Below, piece after piece: positions 1 to 5,653 of a DNA stretch of 6,179 nt. The stretch is from contig CAMZFJ010000123.1 in NCBI GenBank assembly GCA_947306025.1, forward strand, positions 1 to 6,179. The letters run 5' to 3'. The stretch is from an uncultured Fibrobacter sp. (lineage in GTDB: Bacteria > Fibrobacterota > Fibrobacteria > Fibrobacterales > Fibrobacteraceae). Position 1 is the stretch's first letter. Every line of letters begins with the position of its first letter. The translations under genes were made by a program, and so were the position numbers. A model generated the notes under the pieces. The model was not told the origin of the DNA, searched no databases, and saw nothing but the letters and a program-made list of their open reading frames with translations.

Positions 1-719
1 ACCGCGCCGTCGATGCAAAGTTCAACAACTTTCTCAAGACGATGGAAGAAAACGGCGTTGAACTTCCCGAAAATTTAGACGTCGATGCCATGCGCGAACG
101 CCTCCATGAACTTTCGAACATGGAAGTGATTCCCATTCCGGCCCGCATCGGAAATTTCACCAACGAAGAAGATATCCTCAAAGAAGAGGCCGACATCTAC
201 TACATCGGTGAATTCATCGGAGCAAACCAAGCGCACTATTGCCTCACGACACTCCCGATTTACTACCAGGCAAAATACCGCGAACAAGCAAAGCGAAGCG
301 AAATGGACATGCTCAACGAAATGCTTTCGCAATTCGAAGAAGGCGATTTCGTCAACACCGAAGACATTCAAAAAGACACCGAAGAGCTATTCCCGAAAGG
401 GCTTACGCTCAACACGTTCATGGGTGACCTTTCGAAGCTCCTTAACGTGCGCGTCATCCCGTTCTTGCTCGCATGCGAATCCGATAACGATTACAACACG
501 CAAATCCAGCTTTTCTACACGTTCATGAAGGGCTACCCCGACCAGAACGACATCGAAAGAATCGACAAGGCTTTGAGAATCCTCCGCAAGCAAAGCGATT
601 CCATCGAAGCACGTAAACTGCTCGAACTCAGCTGCCAAAGAATCAACGCCATCTACAACGAAGATTCTCAGCTCGCGAGTGAACTCTCGAAAAAAATCGA
701 AACCATCGAGAACGAATAA
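1..719 (+). CDS. Acidic protein of unknown function (3' part, 5' end outside window)
   Basis: The reading frame is already open at base 3 and runs without a stop to TAA at 717-719, so at least 238 residues are visible. An internal ATG at 42 exists, but the coding-like sequence before it (RAVDAKFNNFLKT) suggests that the true start lies upstream. I do not recognise the family. The visible part is strongly acidic, has no signal peptide or membrane segment, and looks mostly helical. It has one more hydrophobic central patch (FMGDLSKLLNVRVIPFLLAC) and ends in a charged, helix-rich tail (KALRILRKQ...KKIETIENE) that could be a coiled coil. A cytoplasmic protein is the simplest inference. It converges on the M16 protease gene, with a shared hairpin terminator between them. 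It could be the C-terminal part of a larger multi-domain protein. Being a real gene is well supported; the function is unknown. Confidence 0.8.
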   Translation, partial: RAVDAKFNNFLKTMEENGVELPENLDVDAMRERLHELSNMEVIPIPARIGNFTNEEDILKEEADIYYIGEFIGANQAHYCLTTLPIYYQAKYREQAKRSEMDMLNEMLSQFEEGDFVNTEDIQKDTEELFPKGLTLNTFMGDLSKLLNVRVIPFLLACESDNDYNTQIQLFYTFMKGYPDQNDIERIDKALRILRKQSDSIEARKLLELSCQRINAIYNEDSQLASELSKKIETIENE

Positions 720-734
720 TCTCAAAATTTTCCA

Positions 735-769
735 CAAAAAAGACCCCAGCGTTGAAGCCGGGGTTTTAT
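735..769. terminator. Bidirectional rho-independent terminator between convergent genes
   Basis: A hairpin with arms ACCCCAGC and GCCGGGGT (one A/C mismatch) and a six-base loop GTTGAA sits 23 bases after the stop of the left gene. An A-run (AAAAAA) precedes it and TTTT follows it. Read on the minus strand it again ends in a U-rich tract (TCTTTTTT), so it can end transcription of both the plus-strand hypothetical gene and the minus-strand M16 protease gene. Confidence 0.75.
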
Positions 770-820
770 CGTATTGATTAACGCTTTGGCGTATTCGCCG
801 ATGCGGAAAAGAAGCTGCTC

Positions 821-2290
821 CTATTCTTTCACCAAGAATCCGGCAACGGACTTTTCGCGAACGAATGTTTTCTTAGCCACATCCTGAACTTCGGCAACAT
901 TTACCTTGTCCAAATTATCAGCCCAGTTGAGGAAGATGCGGTAATCGCCATAAACTTCGTACCAACCAAGCATGGTCGCCACATTTTCCATATCCGTCAA
1001 ACTGCGGATAAGGCCTGCATAAGCGCGGTTCTTCACCTTCTGGAATTCGCGTTCGCTGACTTGTTCCTTCTTGAGCTTTTCAAGTTCTTCCCATACGATT
1101 TTCTCGACCTTTTCGCGATTAGCATCGGGGCGGAGGTTCACGCGGACAGAGAACTCCGAAACATACTTGTTCGGGCTATTGCTTGCGCTTACGCCAACAG
1201 CCAGCTTTTCTTCTTCGACAAGGCGCTTGTAAAGGCGACCGGAACGTCCGTTCAAAACGCCTTCGGCTATGTCGAGCGCGTAAAGAGTGCTATCGCCAAC
1301 AGCCGGAGTCTTGAAGACGAGCGTGTACAAATTCGGAGCATCCTTGCGCTTTACGATCAAGCGCTTTTCACCCGCCTGTTCCGGATCGCGCACCGTAAGA
1401 TCCGGGAAAGCATCGCCCGTCGGAATCGGTCCAAAATACTTCTTGACAAGCGACATCGTTTCAAGCGTATCAAGGTCACCTGCCATAACGAGAATGGCAT
1501 TGCGCGGCTTGTAGTACTTGCGGTAATGTTCATCCGCCTGTTCACGAGTCAAGTAGTAGATATCGCTTGGCCAGCCAATGGTCGGCACGCGGTACGGGAA
1601 CGCTTCATAAATCATGGAATTGAGCGTTACGTAAAAGCGGCCCGTCGGGCGATCGTCATAGCGCATGCGGCGTTCTTCACGCACAACAGAGCGTTCCGAA
1701 TAGAACTCGCGCAATACGGCATTCTGCATGCGGTCCGATTCGAGCCACATGAAAAGTTCAATCTTGTTCTTGGGGAGCGTGACCGTGTAAGCCGTCAGCA
1801 AATCGCTTGTAAAGGCGTTAAGCCCAGTACCACCGGCAGCTTGATAAGCGCCCCAAAGTTCATCCTTCACAAAAATCTTGCGGTGTTCATTCAACACAGA
1901 ATCGTGCTCGGCAGTCAGCTTCTTGACAAGAGCCGTATCGTGAGCCAACTTTGCCGGGCGAATGAGCGCCTGCAAGGAGTCTTGAGTTGCAATGAACTTG
2001 GCATCGGCAATGCTATCCGAAATGCCGACCTTTTTCGTTCCCTTGAACAGTTCATGTTCCAAAATGTGAGCAAGCCCGGACTTGCCCGGAACTTCGTGAA
2101 CAGAACCGGTCACATAAAACAGGCGGAAACTCACCGTAGGAGCCTGCTTGTTGGGGTATAAAAGCACCGTAAGCCCGTTATCCAGGACTTCTTTATGCAC
2201 CGGTAAATTTACAGCAGCCATGGATGTACCCGCAAGCAAAGCGGGAACCAAGGCGCAACTTAAAGCAATTCGAGCGAAAAGTTTTTTCAT
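821..2290 (-). CDS. Secreted M16-family (insulinase/processing peptidase-like) zinc protease
   Basis: A 489-residue protein when started at the ATG at 2290. The frame extends three codons to a TTG at 2299, but the ATG directly precedes a normal signal peptide (MKKLFARIALSC...), so it is preferred. Likely signal-peptidase cleavage is after about residue 25 (SMA/AV). The N-terminal catalytic domain has the inverted zinc motif HILEH (H75, E78, H79) within GLAHILEHELFKGT, then NAFTSD (158-163). The third zinc ligand is probably E205 in ERSVVREERRMR. A C-terminal inactive M16 domain (about 245-430) carries GRSGRLYKRL. Family knowledge: these enzymes degrade or process peptides in a clamshell of one active and one inactive domain, in one chain or in pairs. 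Between HILEH and NAFTSD lies a charged helical insertion of roughly 50 residues compared with yeast beta-MPP. The envelope or periplasm is the inferred site. The stop is TAG at 821-823. No Shine-Dalgarno sequence is seen, and the substrate is unknown. Confidence 0.93.
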   Translation of the reverse strand: MKKLFARIALSCALVPALLAGTSMAAVNLPVHKEVLDNGLTVLLYPNKQAPTVSFRLFYVTGSVHEVPGKSGLAHILEHELFKGTKKVGISDSIADAKFIATQDSLQALIRPAKLAHDTALVKKLTAEHDSVLNEHRKIFVKDELWGAYQAAGGTGLNAFTSDLLTAYTVTLPKNKIELFMWLESDRMQNAVLREFYSERSVVREERRMRYDDRPTGRFYVTLNSMIYEAFPYRVPTIGWPSDIYYLTREQADEHYRKYYKPRNAILVMAGDLDTLETMSLVKKYFGPIPTGDAFPDLTVRDPEQAGEKRLIVKRKDAPNLYTLVFKTPAVGDSTLYALDIAEGVLNGRSGRLYKRLVEEEKLAVGVSASNSPNKYVSEFSVRVNLRPDANREKVEKIVWEELEKLKKEQVSEREFQKVKNRAYAGLIRSLTDMENVATMLGWYEVYGDYRIFLNWADNLDKVNVAEVQDVAKKTFVREKSVAGFLVKE

Positions 2291-2304
2291 ATAAAACAAT
2301 TTAG

Positions 2305-2323
2305 ATATTTTTCAAAAAAATAT
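2305..2323. promoter_or_regulatory. AT-rich inverted repeat upstream of the M16 protease gene
   Basis: ATATTTTT and AAAAATAT form a perfect 8-bp inverted repeat with a 3-base spacer, 15 bases upstream of the ATG at 2290. On the minus strand this AT-rich stretch contains TTGAAA, but I see no well-spaced -10 box before the ATG. It probably marks the promoter or leader region of the M16 gene. Whether it is an operator, a hairpin or simply AT-rich promoter DNA cannot be decided from the sequence. Confidence 0.3.
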
Positions 2324-2328
2324 GCACT

Positions 2329-2351
2329 GGATCCTTCACTCCGTTCAGGAA
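2329..2351. repeat. REP-like intergenic motif
   Basis: Read on the minus strand this contains CCTGAACGGAGTGAAGGATC. From memory it resembles a motif of the form CCTGAGCGAAGCGAAGGATC that is scattered between genes in many bacterial genomes. The ends TCCT (2332-2335) and AGGA (2347-2350) are inverted. The family link rests on recall, not on a search. The copy number in this genome would decide it. Confidence 0.5.
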
Positions 2352-2436
2352 GACGGTACAAAAAGAACGACGTTTTCAAAGCACTAAGCCCGATGACGGT
2401 ACTAAAGAACGACGTTTCCAAGACTTAAGCCGAAAT
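2352..2436. repeat. Imperfect tandem repeat, two units of about 43 bp
   Basis: Unit 1 (2352-2394) and unit 2 (2395-2436) both begin GACGGTAC, share AAAGAACGACGTTT a few bases later, and end with AAGCC followed by GA and one to three more bases. Within each unit AACG-A-CGTT is a small palindrome. A degenerate third start (GACCCTATAAAAAA, from 2437) runs into the terminator of the M6 gene. No reading frame is supported here. The array lies between the end of the M6 protease gene and the promoter region of the M16 gene. Confidence 0.65.
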
Positions 2437-2444
2437 GACCCTAT

Positions 2445-2468
2445 AAAAAAGGGGCTTACGCCCCAAAT
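2445..2468 (-). terminator. Rho-independent terminator of the M6 protease gene
   Basis: A perfect 5-bp G/C stem GGGGC-(GTAA)-GCCCC, read on the minus strand and located at 2451-2464, is followed by TTTTTT. It begins four bases after the TAA of the M6 gene at 2469-2471. The short strong stem, four-base loop and U-tract make a textbook intrinsic terminator, so M6 and M16 are probably separate transcription units. Confidence 0.85.
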
Positions 2469-4652
2469 TTATTTCACTCGAATTTTCTTTGTTTTTATGA
2501 GTTGTCCGCCGGATTCTAGCGTTACAATCACAAAAGATTTCCCGCGCAAGGCATCCATGCTAATTTCGCAATACTGATCGGCGAAGGTGTTGCTCAAAAG
2601 CAGCGTTCCGTTTGCATCGAACAAATTGACCGTCTTGCGCCCTTCAAAGTTCGCATCGACTCTCAGAATTCGATTATCCACGAAGAATCGAACCGCAAAG
2701 GAAGCAAGCCTTCTTTCCGAAATCATCACGATATCAGAAGAGGAACTCAGTTCAAATACATGGACACTGCTCGACGAGCTCTTGGCTTTCGAAGAACTAG
2801 ACGAAACGGAAGACGACGAACGCTTTACAGAGCTGCTCGAAGCAACCGACGAAGAGCTTACTCTAGAAGACGATGACGACACAGGCTTACTCGATGAAGA
2901 CGTTGCCTTGCTCGATGACGATACCGCCTTGCTCGACGAAGACTTTGCAGAACTTGAAGATGACTTTGCAACACTCGAAGATGACAAAACTGGAGCCACA
3001 CGACTGCCACGAGTTTTAAATTCTACATAGTCATCGACAATTTTAATATCATAAACTTCAAGTCCAAGGCTATCGCCACTCCATGTCACAAATCCATTAA
3101 ATTTATTAACTCTATTCGTCGGGAACGCATCATCTTTAGTCGTATAGCCATCCGCTTTACCATCGGCTTCAATCAAGTCCACACGCATGGGATCCGAAGT
3201 GTTGACTTCGTTGTACATCCAAGAATACCTGTCGTAATTGATATGCCAAATCAACATTCCCTGATTCGGAAGGCCTGTGTCAAAATCTTGTTTCAAGCGA
3301 AAATCGACAAAGTAATATTCATTATCGTTTTTCGAAGTCAATACCAAACCGTCATTTTCTTGAATTGCATTTAAGACAAATGTCGTATCCGAAATTTCCA
3401 AACGGCGCGGATCGAGCCAGCCCAAGCTAAAACGTTCAAAAGCAGACAAATTCGCAGGCGAACAAGACGTCGACATATACTTATTCTGCGGGCAGTTGTA
3501 AGAACCGGCATCCATCAAATCCCAAGCTCCCGGCGTATAACGAGCCTTCGTACGTGATTCATTCACGCCAACATCATAGTGGTCTTGCAAGCCAAGGACA
3601 TGGCTAAATTCATGGCAGAACGTTCCAATGCCATTTAACGCATCGGTACTTTTGCGGTACAAATACGCCTGACCATCAATTTCTGGAGAGCAGGCGTAAC
3701 GATACATGGATATATTGCGCGTAAGGCGCTTGCTAACATTGTAAGAATGCGGCCAAATGGCGGTTTGCACATCAGTATCTGCAGAACCGACACCCGCATA
3801 AATCATATAGACAAAATCAACAATTTTATCGTTGTCGCTATCATAAGGTGTAAAATCGACACCCGCCGCCACAAGAGAATCCATCGCTTCGCTGATGGCG
3901 TTGACTGCACCTGCCGCGATGTTATTGGGATCGACCATGGCACCATACGAATCGCGATTACCCTTAAGCGTCACGGGTCCATACACGTCAAATGTAGGGC
4001 GATATTTTCCAGAAGAATTCAAAATAAAGAAGTCTCTGGCACTGCCTTTCATATAGTAATTTGAATAGCCTTCTTTATTGAGGAAATCGTGGTATTCCTC
4101 ATTGGCGTTATCGCGTTTGAACTTTACATCGCTAAACTGGACAAGGACAACAAGTCCGCGAACATCACCTTCTTTTTTAACAGAATTTAAAGTCGGTCGA
4201 GTTGGGGTATTGGTATTTTTGGTTCCTCCGCCCCCACCCCAAGCATTATCCAACATGGGAGACGAGGAACGAAGTACCTGCGGCTCGTTTTCGCGCTGTT
4301 CTTCTAGCTGTTTCAAGCGTTTTTCGCGGAATTTTTCAAGAATTTCACGAGAATTGCGTTTTTTCAGGAAATTTCGCTCTTTTGCGCTACGTTTTGACTT
4401 GGCATGGACCCTCATTCCGGTCTTTTTGCCATGTTCGTCGGCATAGTTCCAATAACCACTGGAATCGCGCACCACAAGCACGCTATCTTCACCTGTAACC
4501 GTATAGTTAAAGTGTTCGTTTCCGACCTTACGGATTTGCACCACAGAGCCATCTGGCTGCGTAGAATTGATTAAAAACGGTGCAGCTTTAATAGCCCACG
4601 TCGATGCGGCCCCAAACAAAGAGGCGATTAAAAAATATTTCCCAAATCTCAT
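2469..4652 (-). CDS. Secreted M6-family metalloprotease with poly-Ser linker and sorting-tail-like C-terminus
   Basis: A 727-residue protein. Residues 1-23 look like a signal peptide (cleavage near 20-24). An N-terminal segment (about 24-80, with TQPDGSVVQIR and GYWNYAD) matches the conserved start of bacterial 'M6 family metalloprotease domain' proteins. A very basic, coiled-coil-like stretch (85-122) and a Gly/Thr linker (139-153) follow; this whole region may be a propeptide. The catalytic domain (about 162-548) has HEFSHVLGLQD (H347, E348, H351, D357), the HExxHxxGxxD zinc site of M6/immune-inhibitor-A peptidases. A following WDLMDAG supplies a Met-turn (M380). DSDNDKIVD (271-279) looks like a calcium loop. 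Residues 556-639 are a Ser-rich linker. Residues 640-727 form a beta-rich domain (NLFDANGTLL...KTKKIRVK) resembling type IX secretion sorting tails. Inference: it is exported and either released or held at the cell surface. The substrate is unknown. A -10 box and hairpin lie upstream and a terminator lies downstream. Confidence 0.93.
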   Translation of the reverse strand: MRFGKYFLIASLFGAASTWAIKAAPFLINSTQPDGSVVQIRKVGNEHFNYTVTGEDSVLVVRDSSGYWNYADEHGKKTGMRVHAKSKRSAKERNFLKKRNSREILEKFREKRLKQLEEQRENEPQVLRSSSPMLDNAWGGGGGTKNTNTPTRPTLNSVKKEGDVRGLVVLVQFSDVKFKRDNANEEYHDFLNKEGYSNYYMKGSARDFFILNSSGKYRPTFDVYGPVTLKGNRDSYGAMVDPNNIAAGAVNAISEAMDSLVAAGVDFTPYDSDNDKIVDFVYMIYAGVGSADTDVQTAIWPHSYNVSKRLTRNISMYRYACSPEIDGQAYLYRKSTDALNGIGTFCHEFSHVLGLQDHYDVGVNESRTKARYTPGAWDLMDAGSYNCPQNKYMSTSCSPANLSAFERFSLGWLDPRRLEISDTTFVLNAIQENDGLVLTSKNDNEYYFVDFRLKQDFDTGLPNQGMLIWHINYDRYSWMYNEVNTSDPMRVDLIEADGKADGYTTKDDAFPTNRVNKFNGFVTWSGDSLGLEVYDIKIVDDYVEFKTRGSRVAPVLSSSSVAKSSSSSAKSSSSKAVSSSSKATSSSSKPVSSSSSRVSSSSVASSSSVKRSSSSVSSSSSKAKSSSSSVHVFELSSSSDIVMISERRLASFAVRFFVDNRILRVDANFEGRKTVNLFDANGTLLLSNTFADQYCEISMDALRGKSFVIVTLESGGQLIKTKKIRVK
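2736..2987 (-). repeat. Poly-serine linker coding repeat, with 21-bp tandem units
   Basis: This encodes residues 556-639 of the M6 protease, which are mostly runs of four or five Ser broken by Lys, Ala, Val or Arg. At 2859-2942 four consecutive seven-residue units are visible (SSSSKAV, SSSSKAT, SSSSKPV, SSSSSRV), a 21-bp period. The Ser codons vary (TCG, TCT, TCA, AGC, AGT), so the repeat is old or is maintained at the protein level. Such linkers join catalytic and accessory domains in secreted enzymes of Fibrobacter and some cellulolytic gammaproteobacteria. The complementary strand is open as an Asp/Glu-rich frame, which is a by-product of the repeat. Confidence 0.9.
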
Positions 4653-4653
4653 A

Positions 4654-4675
4654 CCATAAACATATACTTTTATGG
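4654..4675 (-). promoter_or_regulatory. Hairpin or operator directly before the M6 protease start codon
   Basis: CCATAAA and TTTATGG form a perfect 7-bp inverted repeat around an 8-base loop. It ends one base before the ATG at 4652 and lies within the predicted 5' leader. As RNA it would cover the ribosome-binding area. As DNA it is a 22-bp palindromic site downstream of the -10 box, a typical repressor position. No Shine-Dalgarno sequence is visible. Confidence 0.4.
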
Positions 4676-4689
4676 GAGATTTGCTTTAA

Positions 4690-4695
4690 ATTATA
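4690..4695 (-). promoter_or_regulatory. Putative -10 box of the M6 protease promoter
   Basis: On the minus strand a perfect TATAAT lies 37 bases upstream of the ATG at 4652, in AT-rich DNA, predicting a leader of about 30 bases. No good -35 element is seen at the usual 16-18 bp spacing (the nearest candidates are ACGGAA-like). The call therefore rests on the -10 match and position alone. Confidence 0.45.
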
Positions 4696-4744
4696 TGTTA
4701 TTTTTACGCTTTTTCCGTTGACAGAACGCCAATAACCTACAACA

Positions 4745-4768
4745 ATCACAAAAAAACGGAACAAATCC
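4745..4768 (-). terminator. Weak candidate terminator after the transporter gene
   Basis: Directly after the transporter stop, the minus strand reads GGGATTTGTTCCG followed by TTTTTTT. The T-run is good, but only a 3-4 bp stem (GGA/TCC) can form, so this is a poor intrinsic terminator. It is the only candidate in the 116-base gap between the transporter and the M6 gene, which otherwise holds just the M6 promoter region. Confidence 0.25.
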
Positions 4769-5653
4769 CTACATTTTGGACATGGCAAGCAATACGGCAC
4801 CACCAAGAATGACCATGGTCGCAATAGCAAGCCTAATCCTCTCCGGTTTTGTAGGGTATTCGTGGAAGACGACAACACCCCAAAGCAAGTTGACCAGCAA
4901 GTTCAACTGCGTCAGCGGATAGCCGACGGCATAGCCCAAGGCGCCCTTGGTATCGATTGCCCAAAAACATCCATGCTGCCCAATCACCCACAAAAGTCCC
5001 ATAAAAACGGAAACAACGGAAGGGGCCAAGCGAAATTCAAAAATCGCGCGACGCTTTATACACAAAATTCCGACCAAAAGTTGTGCAGCAATAAAAATAC
5101 CAATCGTAAACGAGCTCATGAATTCGAGCAAAGGAATATCTGTAAACTTGTACGGAATAAGGAACAAGCCAAATATGGCACCGGCCAACAACGAGCGCCA
5201 ATTCTTAAAGACATTCCCTTGAGGAGGTGCTAGCATTTTGAGGCCGAAAAGCAAAAGAACTATCGCCGGGATCGAGAAATACAGCAACGTCGATTCCGAG
5301 AAAACAAGGACGCCGCTCAGGAACGACGCCAGGATGCTCATGCCCATCGCACGAACACCGGCACCCGCCAAGTCTTCGACCTTTACCGCCCAAAAGCAAA
5401 ACGCGCCCGCGATCACCCACAAGAATCCGCAAAGGAGACCGACCGGCAAAACGCAAAGCGTCCCCGAGACAAGCGAAATGATAAGTTCGCCAACGGCAAG
5501 CCCCAACCCCACGCACGAAAGATAAGCCCAAGACGAGAACTTCGGCCACGCTTTGAGCGGGACCATGTAAGTACCAAACGCAAAGATGGCGAGAATAACG
5601 CCGATATAGCTATTTCCCAATGCAGAACCCCGCAAAAATCTTTTGTAAAACAT
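4769..5653 (-). CDS. GRP/TMEM144-like sugar permease (drug/metabolite transporter superfamily)
   Basis: A hydrophobic protein of 294 residues from the ATG at 5653, with about ten predicted membrane helices. Two halves are visibly duplicated: residues 75-120 (GFLWVIAGAFCFWAVK...GVLVFSE) match residues 219-265 (GLLWVIGQHGCFWAID...GVVVFHE), the 5+5 helix design of this superfamily. The PLTQLNLLVNLLWG stretch near 246-259 is characteristic of glucose/ribose porter (GRP) family permeases, which import sugars with protons. The substrate here is not shown by the sequence; a sugar is inferred. The start is uncertain. The ATG overlaps the mnmE coding end by 44 bases and adds a basic 11-residue leader. 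A TTG at 5620 would give MGNSYIGVILAIFAFGTYMVPLK (283 residues), which fits the usual N-terminus of the family better and overlaps mnmE by only 11 bases. The overlap suggests translational coupling to mnmE. The stop is TAG at 4769-4771. Confidence 0.88.
   Translation of the reverse strand: MFYKRFLRGSALGNSYIGVILAIFAFGTYMVPLKAWPKFSSWAYLSCVGLGLAVGELIISLVSGTLCVLPVGLLCGFLWVIAGAFCFWAVKVEDLAGAGVRAMGMSILASFLSGVLVFSESTLLYFSIPAIVLLLFGLKMLAPPQGNVFKNWRSLLAGAIFGLFLIPYKFTDIPLLEFMSSFTIGIFIAAQLLVGILCIKRRAIFEFRLAPSVVSVFMGLLWVIGQHGCFWAIDTKGALGYAVGYPLTQLNLLVNLLWGVVVFHEYPTKPERIRLAIATMVILGGAVLLAMSKM

Noticed and set aside
720..823. Frame of the M16 gene stays open for about 30 codons after its TAG (EQLLFRIGEYAKALI...), suggesting stop readthrough
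   Set aside because: The M16 protein ends where the family normally ends, and the continuation runs through the terminator hairpin. An open run of this length is expected by chance.
1061..2161. 366-codon open frame on the plus strand opposite the M16 protease gene
   Set aside because: The minus-strand frame has clear M16 motifs and a signal peptide. The plus-strand product shows no recognisable domain and is a codon-bias shadow.
2352..2436. Tandem units considered as a small CRISPR array
   Set aside because: The two units are directly adjacent with no unique spacers, and no cas genes are present.
2587..3030. Plus-strand frame coding a very acidic Glu/Asp/Leu-rich protein
   Set aside because: It is the complement of the poly-Ser linker; Ser codons TCG/TCT/TCA/AGC read backwards give Arg/Glu/Asp/Ala-type codons. 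No independent gene is supported.
4718..4723. Perfect TTGACA on the plus strand as a -35 box
   Set aside because: No -10 hexamer follows at 16-18 bp and no plus-strand gene lies downstream.
4588..4878. 96-codon minus-strand frame spanning the gap between transporter and M6 gene
   Set aside because: It overlaps the ends of two well-supported genes in another frame, includes the M6 promoter region, and has no recognisable domain.
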